Shown here: piece after piece, positions 1 through 7,299 of the stretch
How positions within the stretch are numbered: the first letter of the stretch is position 1
Layout of the letters: each line of letters begins with the position of its first letter
From: JBDTRY01 sp039931435
GTDB taxonomy: Bacteria > Acidobacteriota > Thermoanaerobaculia > Gp7-AA8
Length of the DNA: 39,784 nt
Direction: 5' to 3'
NCBI GenBank assembly: GCA_039931435.1
Contig: JBDTRY010000010.1
Span: 1 to 39,784, forward strand
Made by a program: the position numbers and the translations under genes
Notes under the pieces: model-generated
Databases searched by the model: none
Told to the model about the DNA's origin: nothing
What the model saw: the letters and a program-made list of their open reading frames with translations, nothing else

Positions 1-53
1 GTGCGGCCCTACGAGATCGTCCTTCTTTGAATTTCATCAGGTTTTGACACAGT

Positions 54-112
54 CTCACGCTCGGGATGACGGCGCTGCGAATGCTCCGCAAACGCGTCAT
101 TCCGAGCGGTGA
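54..112. repeat. Imperfect inverted repeat in the intergenic region before the first gene
   Basis: The arm CGCTCGGGATGAC at 58-70 is matched by GTCATTCCGAGCG at 96-108. It is a reverse complement with one mismatch, and pairing extends outward to about 54 and 112 with one bulge. The loop is about 25 bases. There is no T-run, so it is not a convincing terminator. It resembles dispersed intergenic palindromes of the GTCATTCCGAGC type, but other copies cannot be checked here. The rest of 1-163 shows nothing recognisable. Confidence 0.5.
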
Positions 113-163
113 ACGAGCAATTCCAGAGGGATGAGTTCTGAACAGGACCGCGATCTCAGCAGC

Positions 164-169
164 TACAAT
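164..169 (+). promoter_or_regulatory. -10-like box TACAAT directly before the GT2-methyltransferase gene
   Basis: TACAAT ends 8 bases before the ATG at 178, and no Shine-Dalgarno lies between. This geometry fits a leaderless or near-leaderless transcript. No good -35 is visible at the usual spacing. Confidence 0.4.
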
Positions 170-177
170 GATGGCTC

Positions 178-1812
178 ATGAGTCCCAGTCTGAGCGTGGT
201 GATTCCGGCCTACAACGAAGAGCTCGCCATTGGCGCCACTCTCCAGGCGTTGTCGGAGTATCTTCGCGGCACGGGCCTCACCTTCGAGATCATCGTCGTG
301 GATGACGGTTCGACCGATCAGACGGCGGCGGTCGTGCGTACGGCATCGAGTAGCGGCTCGACCAGCAGACTGATTTCGCTGTCAGAGAACCAGGGTAAGG
401 GGGCCGCACTGCGGCGCGGCGTTCACGAGGCCAATGGCGAGGTCATCGCCTTCATCGACGCCGATCTCCCTTACAGCACGCAGAACCTCGGTGATGCAAT
501 CGCCCTGGTGCACTCGGCAAGCACGGACATTGCCATCGGCGCGCGGGACCTTCCTGCTTCGAAAGCCGATTACTCCTATCCTCTGCTGCGGCGGTTCATG
601 GGAAAGACGTTTTCCATCGTAGTGACGACGTTTCTCCTTCCCGAGATTCCCGACACGCAATGCGGACTGAAGGTGTTTTCTGCGCAGGCGGCGCAGCTTC
701 TCTTCACCGAGTCGAAGATCGGCGGTTTTGGGTTCGACTTCGAAGTGCTGTTTCTGGCGAAAAAGTACGGTTTCCGCGTGGAGCGCATTCCGGTCTCGCT
801 CACCCATCGCCACCAGTCGAAGGTGCGCCTCATCCGTGACTCTGTGCGCATGCTGCTGGACGTCTTCCGGGTGCGGCTGATGAACAGGCAGATGGCATAC
901 CGGATGGGCAGCCGGTGTCCGATCTGCTTCTCGTCCGAGGTAACTACGCTCACACAAATCGATCAATACGTCATCCGTGCCTGTGGGCGGTGCAAGTGCA
1001 GATTCCTGGCGTCGTTTCCTTCGCCCGAGGAGTTGGAGAAGCTCTACAACGCGGCGGACTACTTCGCCAGCACCGCCGAACTTGATCGCGGATATCGGAC
1101 CGGTGAACCGACCGAAGCGGCAGCGAGAACCAATCGCCGCCGGTTCGCCATTTTGAAGAAGATGGTTCCTTCTCAGGGACGAGTTCTGGAGGTGGGTGCA
1201 GGCACGGGTCTCTTCGGCGATTTCGTGCAGAGGGAGTACGACTACGTAGGGATCGATCTTGCGGACAGGGCGGCCCGCGAGGCACGCGCTCGCGGTCTGG
1301 AAGTTTACCGGGCCAGCCTCAGCGACTTCGTGAACACCGGCCCTTCGTTCGATGCCGTGACGTTGTTTCACGTTTTCGAGCATCTCGCCGATCCGCACGA
1401 TGCACTGGCCAGAATCAAGGATCTGCTCAAACCCGGAGGCGTTGTTTTTCTCATCACCCCGGATACGGAGAGTCTTCTCTGCGCAATCTCGGGCCGGCGC
1501 TGGGTGAGCTACAAATTTCCGGAGCATCTGATTCTCTATTCAAGATCTGCTCTGATCGAATTGCTGGAGCGGTCGGGCTTCGAGATCGAGCTGGCGGGAT
1601 CCGACTACGAATATGTTCAACACGACTTTCTGATGTCGCGTGTGGAGCAGCTCAGCTCCGCGGCCGCGGCGTTGGTCCGCCTTGTTCTCCCGCTGCTTCC
1701 CGACCCGCTCCCTGTTGGCTCCGGTTCCATTCGACTGGTGGCCCGCAGGCGCTCAGGACCTCCGCTGGATCTTCAGCCGATCCGCACCGTAGAGCCTACG
1801 CATGCCCGCTGA
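178..1812 (+). CDS. Fusion of GT2 glycosyltransferase, zinc ribbon and SAM methyltransferase
   Basis: Residues 1-235 form a family 2 glycosyltransferase of the dolichyl-phosphate-mannose/glucose synthase type. It has VVIPAYNEE at the start, VDDGSTDQ near 41-48, FIDADLP near 92-98 and QCGLKVF near 161-167. A short cysteine cluster follows (C247-x2-C250, then C269-x2-C272 and C274), which looks like a zinc ribbon. Residues about 325-480 form a class I SAM methyltransferase with VLEVGAGTG at 337-345 and HVFEHL at 398-403. The likely role is transfer of a sugar to a lipid or glycan carrier plus methylation of a related substrate, on the cytoplasmic side of the membrane. No transmembrane segment is obvious. 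The zinc-ribbon-plus-methyltransferase half resembles sugar C- or O-methyltransferases encoded in glycan clusters. The stop codon lies inside the next gene's start, so the two are probably coexpressed. The exact substrates are unknown. Confidence 0.88.
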   Translation: MSPSLSVVIPAYNEELAIGATLQALSEYLRGTGLTFEIIVVDDGSTDQTAAVVRTASSSGSTSRLISLSENQGKGAALRRGVHEANGEVIAFIDADLPYSTQNLGDAIALVHSASTDIAIGARDLPASKADYSYPLLRRFMGKTFSIVVTTFLLPEIPDTQCGLKVFSAQAAQLLFTESKIGGFGFDFEVLFLAKKYGFRVERIPVSLTHRHQSKVRLIRDSVRMLLDVFRVRLMNRQMAYRMGSRCPICFSSEVTTLTQIDQYVIRACGRCKCRFLASFPSPEELEKLYNAADYFASTAELDRGYRTGEPTEAAARTNRRRFAILKKMVPSQGRVLEVGAGTGLFGDFVQREYDYVGIDLADRAAREARARGLEVYRASLSDFVNTGPSFDAVTLFHVFEHLADPHDALARIKDLLKPGGVVFLITPDTESLLCAISGRRWVSYKFPEHLILYSRSALIELLERSGFEIELAGSDYEYVQHDFLMSRVEQLSSAAAALVRLVLPLLPDPLPVGSGSIRLVARRRSGPPLDLQPIRTVEPTHAR

Positions 1813-2737
1813 CGCCCATTCGACAGAACGACGCGAAATCATCCGCCCCTCCACCTCCGAAGACGCCCGCGCACTCTCCGACCTCTTTCGCGATGCGTTC
1901 GGCGCGGAACGGGACGAGGCCATCTGGCGCTGGAAGCTATTCGAGAACCCACGGGGAGCTGCCAGTTATGTCTGCGAGGCGGAAGGGAGGCTGGTCGCCC
2001 ATTGTGCCGGCCTGCCGGTGAGGTTCGCCGACTACGGCAAGGAGTACCAGGCGCTGCAGTCAGTGGATTTCATGAGCAGTCCCGGTTATCCCGGTGGTAT
2101 CGGGCGCGGTGGTGTATTCGTTCGCACCGCCCATGCCTTTTTCAAAGCGCACTGCGGGCCGACGGCCATTCCCCTGGTGTACGGATTCCCGGGCGAGCGC
2201 CACCGCCTGCTGGGAGAAAAACTGCTGGGGTATCGATCGATCGAGCGGGTAGGAGAGCTCGTTCTGGCACCGGCGGGTCATGACGGCGAATCCCAGGAAC
2301 TGCTGCCCGAACACTTGAAGCTGATCGGCCAGTTGCCCATCGAGTTCGGGGCCATCAGGGACGAGGTTTACCTGCGCTGGAGGTATCTCGAACATCCGTT
2401 GTATCGCTACCGGCTGGTGCAGGCGCGACGGCCCTTTCACGTTCATCCGAGGATCGGAGCGATCGTACGCGAGGGGGAGGAGGCTTTGTACGTGATGGAG
2501 ATCGGGGGAAGTTTTTCGCGTCCTTCTCTATCGGCGCTGGTGCAGGTGCTGGCGCGTTTTGGAAAGCCGGCGATCTTCTGGTGTTCGCCGCTCCACCCCA
2601 TAGCAAGAATCTTGCAGTCGTGTGGCTTCGAGGCCAGGCAACGGGATCACTCCGTGGAATGCCGATTTTTCACGCAGCACGAACTCCCGCGGCCTGGAGA
2701 GCTCTACTACACGCTCGGCGATTACGATGTGCAGTGA
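1802..2737 (+). CDS. GNAT-family N-acetyltransferase
   Basis: This 311-residue protein begins with a typical GNAT opening (IIRPSTSEDARALSDLFRDA). It carries an IWRWKLFENP segment and a GVFVRTAHAFF helix resembling the acetyl-CoA-binding region of long GNAT proteins found in polysaccharide clusters. The C-terminal half is a second, degenerate GNAT-like fold. The start overlaps the preceding glycosyltransferase-methyltransferase gene by 11 bases, which implies translational coupling and a related role, probably acetylating a sugar amine or small glycan precursor. The substrate cannot be read from the sequence. Confidence 0.75.
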   Translation: MPADAHSTERREIIRPSTSEDARALSDLFRDAFGAERDEAIWRWKLFENPRGAASYVCEAEGRLVAHCAGLPVRFADYGKEYQALQSVDFMSSPGYPGGIGRGGVFVRTAHAFFKAHCGPTAIPLVYGFPGERHRLLGEKLLGYRSIERVGELVLAPAGHDGESQELLPEHLKLIGQLPIEFGAIRDEVYLRWRYLEHPLYRYRLVQARRPFHVHPRIGAIVREGEEALYVMEIGGSFSRPSLSALVQVLARFGKPAIFWCSPLHPIARILQSCGFEARQRDHSVECRFFTQHELPRPGELYYTLGDYDVQ

Positions 2738-2742
2738 TCCGC

Positions 2743-2748
2743 TAGAAT
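2743..2748 (+). promoter_or_regulatory. -10-like box TAGAAT before the response-regulator gene
   Basis: TAGAAT ends 8 bases before the ATG at 2757. There is no Shine-Dalgarno in the gap, as in several other genes of this window. This fits a leaderless transcript. Confidence 0.4.
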
Positions 2749-2756
2749 GAACTTCT

Positions 2757-3176
2757 ATGCCTGAGCAGCAACCGCCCCTCCAGCGCAGTTCGCCTCCGCG
2801 GACCTCGGACGTCGAGCGGCGCAGAGTACTGGTCGTGGACGACGACCTGCCAGTGCGCGGAATGCTCTCGGCGGCCCTGCGCAGGCAAGGCTTCGCAGTG
2901 CTGCTTGCGGAAAACGGTGGTGAAGCGGAACGAGCCCTCAGCTTCTATGCCCCTCACGTCATTCTCCTGGACCTGATGATGCCCGAGGTGAACGGTTGGG
3001 ACTTTCTGCAGCGTCTGCAGGAAACGGGGAAGAGGGGCAGGATTCCCGTCATTGTGATCTCGGCACATCTGCAACATGAGCCGCAGGCTCTTCTGCAAAT
3101 GGGGGTTGCCGCCATTTTACCGAAGCCCTTCAACCTCAGTGATCTGATGGACCTGATCGAGCACGTGGCGCCTTGA
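2757..3176 (+). CDS. Single-domain response regulator (receiver domain)
   Basis: A 139-residue CheY-like receiver with a basic, Pro-rich N-terminal extension of about 22 residues. The acidic pocket is VDDD at 27-30. The phospho-acceptor is Asp72 in LLDLMMPEVNG, the switch Ser is S102 in ISAH, and the conserved Lys is K123 in LPKPF. There is no output domain, so it must act by protein contact or as a phosphorelay intermediate. No histidine kinase is encoded in the window, so its partner lies elsewhere. Its last codons overlap the TTG start of the following methyltransferase, which suggests the two are translated together. Confidence 0.9.
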   Translation: MPEQQPPLQRSSPPRTSDVERRRVLVVDDDLPVRGMLSAALRRQGFAVLLAENGGEAERALSFYAPHVILLDLMMPEVNGWDFLQRLQETGKRGRIPVIVISAHLQHEPQALLQMGVAAILPKPFNLSDLMDLIEHVAP

Positions 3177-3823
3177 ATCGCGGCCAGCGCAGCGATCTTG
3201 CCTCGCTCTATCCCACGCGAGGGCTACGCAGTTACGTTCATGCGAAGTTGTTGTGGGATCCCTTCTACGAGGCAGTCTGCTCCCGGCTGGAGCGATCGAG
3301 TCTTCCCCTCCTCGATGTCGGATGCGGAATCGGCATCCTCAGTTTCTATCTTCGAGCGAGAGGATTTCATCCACCCATCGTGGGAATCGATACCGACGAA
3401 AAAAAAATCGATACGGCTCGGGCCATTGCCAGGGGCCGGTACGAACGGCTGGACTTCAGAGTGGCGGACGCCCGGCGAGGACTCGAGAAAGGCTCGGGAA
3501 ATGTAGTCATGGCGGACATGCTTCACTACATGGGGGACGACGATCGGGATCGTCTGCTTGGGGAGACTGCCGAACGGGTCTCTCCCGGCGGGATGGTCCT
3601 CATCCGTGATTGTGTGCGCGATTCTTCTCTTCGCTACAGAGCCACCTATCTCGAGGAATTGCTTGCCACGAAGATCGGCTGGCTGCACGTTCCCGTTCTC
3701 AATTTCCCGAGTGCGGAAATGATCAGCGCCCCCTTCCGCGCCCATGGTTTCACCGAGGAACGGATCCCACTCTGGGGAAGGACGCCCTACAACAATTACC
3801 TCTTCGTCTTTGCCCGTCCATAG
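3173..3823 (+). CDS. Class I SAM-dependent methyltransferase
   Basis: A 216-residue Rossmann methyltransferase with motif I LLDVGCGIG near 46-54, an acidic residue in GIDTDEKK ending strand 2, and VVMADMLHYM as motif IV. The substrate is unknown. The TTG start at 3173 overlaps the response-regulator stop (TTGA), which supports coupling. At its 3' end it overlaps the oppositely oriented deacetylase gene by 28 bases, so the two coding regions share sequence on opposite strands. It could modify a lipid, quinone or glycan intermediate. The neighbourhood favours a cell-envelope substrate, but that is inference. Confidence 0.82.
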   Translation: MNRGQRSDLASLYPTRGLRSYVHAKLLWDPFYEAVCSRLERSSLPLLDVGCGIGILSFYLRARGFHPPIVGIDTDEKKIDTARAIARGRYERLDFRVADARRGLEKGSGNVVMADMLHYMGDDDRDRLLGETAERVSPGGMVLIRDCVRDSSLRYRATYLEELLATKIGWLHVPVLNFPSAEMISAPFRAHGFTEERIPLWGRTPYNNYLFVFARP

Positions 3824-4593
3824 ACGAACCGCGAGGGTTCCGGAACGACGAAAGTGAAGCCCGCAGCACTCAACGTCGCCAGGAGCTCTTCGATCACCGC
3901 GTAGTTCAGCGATTCGCCTGACGAATCACGACGTCCCTCGTGAGCCAGAATGATCGAACCGGGCCTGACGTCGCGGACGATTCGCCTGACGATCGATTCG
4001 CGGTCAGTGCGCACGCCGTCGAATCCGCGCGCGCTCCACCCGATCAACGTCATCTCTCGAGATTGGAGCAGGGGGTGTACGAAAGGGTTCTTGAAGCCGA
4101 CCGGTGCCCGGAACAGCGGAACTCTCGAGGGTTCGGACGACAGCTCGGCGATAGCACGGTTGCAGTTGTCTATCTCCGCGGCGATGCGAGACTTTGGAAG
4201 ACACCAGAAGGACCCGCTGGGGTGTGTATGAGAATGGTTGCCGAGTTGATGTCCGCGTGAGAGGACCGCTTCTGCTGCCTCCCTGAAGCGGCGAACCCGT
4301 TCCCCTTTCACAAAAAAGGTTGCGCGCGCCTGGTAGTTGTCGAGGAGGTCGAGAATCCGGACCGTATCATCCGGGTCCGGACCATCATCGATGGTCAGCC
4401 AAAGTTCGTTTTGCTCTGTAGCGAAATTCGTAACTACCGGTCCGAGCCACTGCGAGTTCGGCCGGAGAGTGGGAAAAAGAATGAGCGCGTGTGAGAGCGC
4501 AATGATGGCGATGGCAAGCGGAATGGAGAACCAGCTCACCAGCAGTGCCACGAATGGCGCAACGAGAGCGAATCCGAGGATCAGTTTTCGAAT
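3796..4593 (-). CDS. Polysaccharide deacetylase (NodB domain), membrane-anchored
   Basis: A carbohydrate esterase family 4 enzyme that removes acetyl groups from a polymeric or lipid-linked sugar. Visible motifs are LTIDDGPDPDD (metal and catalytic Asp), LGNHSHTH (two metal His), FRAPVGFKNP (the usual RxPY region, with Gly for Tyr) and ILAHEG near the end. A hydrophobic stretch near the N terminus (FALVAPFVALLVSWF and onwards) gives one or two membrane anchors. The frame stays open upstream to 4743, but that part overlaps the preceding membrane protein and is not protein-like. I therefore place the start near 4593, an ATT with a G-rich stretch ahead. An internal GTG is also possible. It is the last gene of a five-gene minus-strand operon. 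Confidence 0.8.
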   Translation of the reverse strand: MRKLILGFALVAPFVALLVSWFSIPLAIAIIALSHALILFPTLRPNSQWLGPVVTNFATEQNELWLTIDDGPDPDDTVRILDLLDNYQARATFFVKGERVRRFREAAEAVLSRGHQLGNHSHTHPSGSFWCLPKSRIAAEIDNCNRAIAELSSEPSRVPLFRAPVGFKNPFVHPLLQSREMTLIGWSARGFDGVRTDRESIVRRIVRDVRPGSIILAHEGRRDSSGESLNYAVIEELLATLSAAGFTFVVPEPSRFVYGRAKTKR

Positions 4594-5162
4594 AGGGAAT
4601 CCCCCCGGAAGCGGAGATCGACTGCGGCGATCGGCTTCTGCAGCATGAAAACCAGAGCCGAAGCCACGATGTTCAGTCCCACAAGCGCCAGCCAGCAATA
4701 TCCCGCCCAGGCCACCGTGGCTTCCTGGCGGATGAGAATGCATGAGATCCAGGTGTACACAGCCACGAAAACCCAGTGGGATACCCGGCGCGTATCGTAG
4801 GCCCGTGCGTTGTGGATGCTGCGAACTCTGCTTACGGGAATGATGATGACCAGCATGAAAATCTCCAGTACGAAAAATGTGGCGAAGGCCACCACGGGCA
4901 GGAGCAGGATCATGGCCACGGCCGGTAGACCCGAAAACCGCTGCAGGCCCGTCTCCAGAAAGATCAGCGCGAAAACGTAGTAGATGCCTCCCAAAGAGAA
5001 CGCTTCGAACGAATTCTGCTGGGGCACAAAGGCCAGCAACTCGGTTCGATCACCCTCCTCGGGATCGGAGACCTTCGATCGAAGAAAGAGGAATCCCAGA
5101 AGCTTGTAGAACGACAGGTAGGCCCGGGACGGACTCCATTCCGCGATTCTTCTGGCGGTCAT
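4581..5162 (-). CDS. Multi-pass membrane protein of unknown function
   Basis: A 193-residue protein with about four hydrophobic segments: around YYVFALIFLETGL, AVAMILLLPVVAFATFFVL through VIIIPV, WVFVAVYTWISCILI, and YCWLALVGLNIVASALVFM. I do not recognise the family. Its ATG overlaps the stop of the upstream acyltransferase (ATGA), and its 3' end overlaps the deacetylase start. It is therefore an integral part of the glycan/lipid operon. It may be a membrane partner of the acyltransferase or deacetylase, but no catalytic motif is visible. Confidence 0.75.
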   Translation of the reverse strand: MTARRIAEWSPSRAYLSFYKLLGFLFLRSKVSDPEEGDRTELLAFVPQQNSFEAFSLGGIYYVFALIFLETGLQRFSGLPAVAMILLLPVVAFATFFVLEIFMLVIIIPVSRVRSIHNARAYDTRRVSHWVFVAVYTWISCILIRQEATVAWAGYCWLALVGLNIVASALVFMLQKPIAAVDLRFRGDSLFEN

Positions 5163-6073
5163 CGAGCCGGCTCCTCATCCATGGGATGAAACATGTACCA
5201 CTGAAACCAGTATTGGCGAATGACCTGTTGAAGAACCGATGTCCAGTGCCCCATGGCCCGGGTCATGTCTGCTTCCCGGTCCCGGCCCGTTCGTTGGCAA
5301 TGAAACGGAGGAAGCGTCACGACGCGATAGCGCCGCCAGCCAACCGGGATGACGAACAGCGGGAAGATCGGTACGCGCGTGGCCATGGAAAGCGCAAAAG
5401 GACCGGAGGGAAGCATGGTCTCCACCCCGAACAGCGTGGCGGGCATGACGTTGATTCCCCGGGTGGCGCGGTCTCCCTGGATGGCGACGACCTTTCCCTC
5501 GTTCAGAGCGTTGATGAGATCCAGGGCCAGCGTCGGCGAGGCCGTGTTGTAGTCCACCTGCATTCCATCGAGTTTTACTTTTTCCTGGTTGTCCGACTCG
5601 AAGCGTTGCGTCTCGGGATCTTCTTCAGGGGCCCGGATGATTACCAGAGGGCGCTTCAGCCGCTCCGCGAAGAGATACGCCCCGAGATCATAGTTGCCCA
5701 TGTGGGCAGTGAGAATGATCGCTCCTTCGCTTTTGAGGAGTTCATTGAAGTGGCTGATCCCGTCGAACTCCCAGTCCACGGGGGCTTTTGTTTCGCGGAA
5801 TCGCGCCGTGTCGGTGATCGTCCAGGAAAAGTGCCAGAAGACGACCCACGATCGGGCATAGATGCCGGGCAGGGAGCAGTGCGGAAGAATCCGCCGGACA
5901 TTGGCTACCACTCCTCGACGTTCGTTTTTGCCGAATACGAAAAAGAGGAAACTCCAGCAGGCGATCGTCACGGGAAAAAGTACGAAGGGAACGCTGCGCA
6001 CGCCCCAGCTCAGGACCTGCCGCCAGAACACGCCCCGCACAAAAAAGCCCTTGATCATCGGACGGGCACTCAC
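5159..6073 (-). CDS. LpxL/HtrB-type lysophospholipid acyltransferase
   Basis: A 304-residue member of the lipid A late acyltransferase family, which transfers a fatty acyl chain to a lipid or glycolipid acceptor at the inner membrane. The catalytic H-x4-D motif is H124-MGNY-D129 inside LTAHMGNYDLGAYLFAERL. The second family signature appears as GKVVAIQGDRA. A hydrophobic N-terminal helix (about 28-47) anchors it. The GTG start overlaps the stop of the upstream glycosyltransferase (GTGA). Its place between a glycosyltransferase and a deacetylase suggests the acceptor is a glycolipid made by this operon rather than general lipid A, although true LpxL activity is possible. Confidence 0.85.
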   Translation of the reverse strand: MSARPMIKGFFVRGVFWRQVLSWGVRSVPFVLFPVTIACWSFLFFVFGKNERRGVVANVRRILPHCSLPGIYARSWVVFWHFSWTITDTARFRETKAPVDWEFDGISHFNELLKSEGAIILTAHMGNYDLGAYLFAERLKRPLVIIRAPEEDPETQRFESDNQEKVKLDGMQVDYNTASPTLALDLINALNEGKVVAIQGDRATRGINVMPATLFGVETMLPSGPFALSMATRVPIFPLFVIPVGWRRYRVVTLPPFHCQRTGRDREADMTRAMGHWTSVLQQVIRQYWFQWYMFHPMDEEPAR

Positions 6074-7299
6074 GGATCCATGATCTCCTCGAGCGATTTG
6101 TCTACAGAATGCACGTCCGGACGGAGGGCGCGGAAAAGGGCTGAGCTCATCAGGTCGCCGTCACCCGGATATGTAGGAATGTAATGGATCGGGAACTTCG
6201 CGAATATTTCGCTATCCGGCCGCTTCCTGCGGCTCTGCACCTGGGATCGTTTGGCCATGAGTTGCTGCTCATTGCGGAAGAGCCACTCCGTGGCCCGGAA
6301 CTGCATGGCCGTGAGCGGATCATCGAGGACAACCGCCCCGGGGCGAACGGCGATTTTCCGGCCGAGACTCCTGCGCATTCGTGAAAGCAGGCCGTCGGGC
6401 GGGACCTCCACGGTTCTGACAGTCTGATCCGATCCGAGCGGAGTGCGACGAAGCATTGCAGTATCGCCATTGCGGTCGGTGACATACCTGTGCTGACGGT
6501 GCAGAAGAGACAGAAACATCGGTGCGGCAAAACGGGCGAAGAGCTCATCGTCGTAGTTCTTGATCGCGGTCTGGATGGCGTTTTTTTCGAAGAGAACTCC
6601 GCGCTCGTAGGCCCCGAGACGATCGCTGGTGGCGGAGGATTTATGACGGACCAGAGCATCGTTGAGAAAAATACAGCGATAACCGCTCAACCACGAGCGC
6701 CATCCGAAATCGACATCTTCCAGGTAGGCGAAGTAGTCCGGATCAAACCCGCCCAGATCGAGGAACTCACGTCGGCGGACGATCATGTTTCCTCCGCAGG
6801 CGAAGAGGATTTCTTCCCCGTCAGCCGGTGGAGTGACCTCGTTTGTCAGGCGCCGGAAATCGCGTTGAAAGGCGTGACCATCGAAGGTGAGCATCCCTCC
6901 CACGAAGTCGGCGCGCTGGCCCGTGGCATCCAGAATCTTGCCGCCTGCGGCGATGGTATCCGGAGAGGCGGTCTCCATGGCGTTGACCAGCGCTCCGAGC
7001 CACCCCGGTTCGGGGATGGCGTCGTTGTTCAGAAGCACGACTGTATCGGCGCTGGATCTTGCCACTCCCGATCCTACGCCTCCGGTGAATCCGGTATTGC
7101 TATCGAGGGGGACAACAACAACGGAGCGGTGACGCTGGCGAATGGCCTCTGCCGTTCCGTCACTGGACCCGTTGTCGACGACGATCACCGAGCCGCGACC
7201 TGCCAGCTCATCGGCCTGGGGCACGACCGCCTGCAGACAGCGGAGCGTGTCCTCGCGGCTGTTCCAGGTGACGATGACGACGTCGCAGGACAGGCTCAG
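6070..7299 (-). CDS. GT2 glycosyltransferase (rhamnosyltransferase-like), CTG start
   Basis: The catalytic half begins with VVIVTWNSREDTLRCL and continues through VIVVDNGSSDGTAEAIR, VVLLNNDAIPEPGW and YLEDVDFGWR. This is the wbbL/rhamnosyltransferase-like branch of family 2. The C-terminal 130 residues are basic and unlike known domains. The frame is open to 7449, but the protein-like part starts at 7299. There a CTG follows GGAGG by 6 bases and overlaps the preceding gene's stop as CTGA. The other junctions in this operon use the same overlap with ATG or GTG, so CTG is the best start. The product is about 409 residues. It is probably cytoplasmic or peripheral and adds a deoxysugar to a surface glycan. 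Confidence 0.85.
   Translation of the reverse strand: MSLSCDVVIVTWNSREDTLRCLQAVVPQADELAGRGSVIVVDNGSSDGTAEAIRQRHRSVVVVPLDSNTGFTGGVGSGVARSSADTVVLLNNDAIPEPGWLGALVNAMETASPDTIAAGGKILDATGQRADFVGGMLTFDGHAFQRDFRRLTNEVTPPADGEEILFACGGNMIVRRREFLDLGGFDPDYFAYLEDVDFGWRSWLSGYRCIFLNDALVRHKSSATSDRLGAYERGVLFEKNAIQTAIKNYDDELFARFAAPMFLSLLHRQHRYVTDRNGDTAMLRRTPLGSDQTVRTVEVPPDGLLSRMRRSLGRKIAVRPGAVVLDDPLTAMQFRATEWLFRNEQQLMAKRSQVQSRRKRPDSEIFAKFPIHYIPTYPGDGDLMSSALFRALRPDVHSVDKSLEEIMDP

Noticed and set aside
382..1527. Long minus-strand open frame (381 residues) opposite the GT2-methyltransferase gene
   Set aside because: Its product is Arg/His/Val-rich with no motif. It is an antisense shadow of a clear gene in a high-GC genome.
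4877..6184. 435-residue plus-strand frame opposite the acyltransferase and membrane protein
   Set aside because: Low-complexity, Arg/Pro-rich composition with no motif. It crosses the boundaries of two real minus-strand genes.
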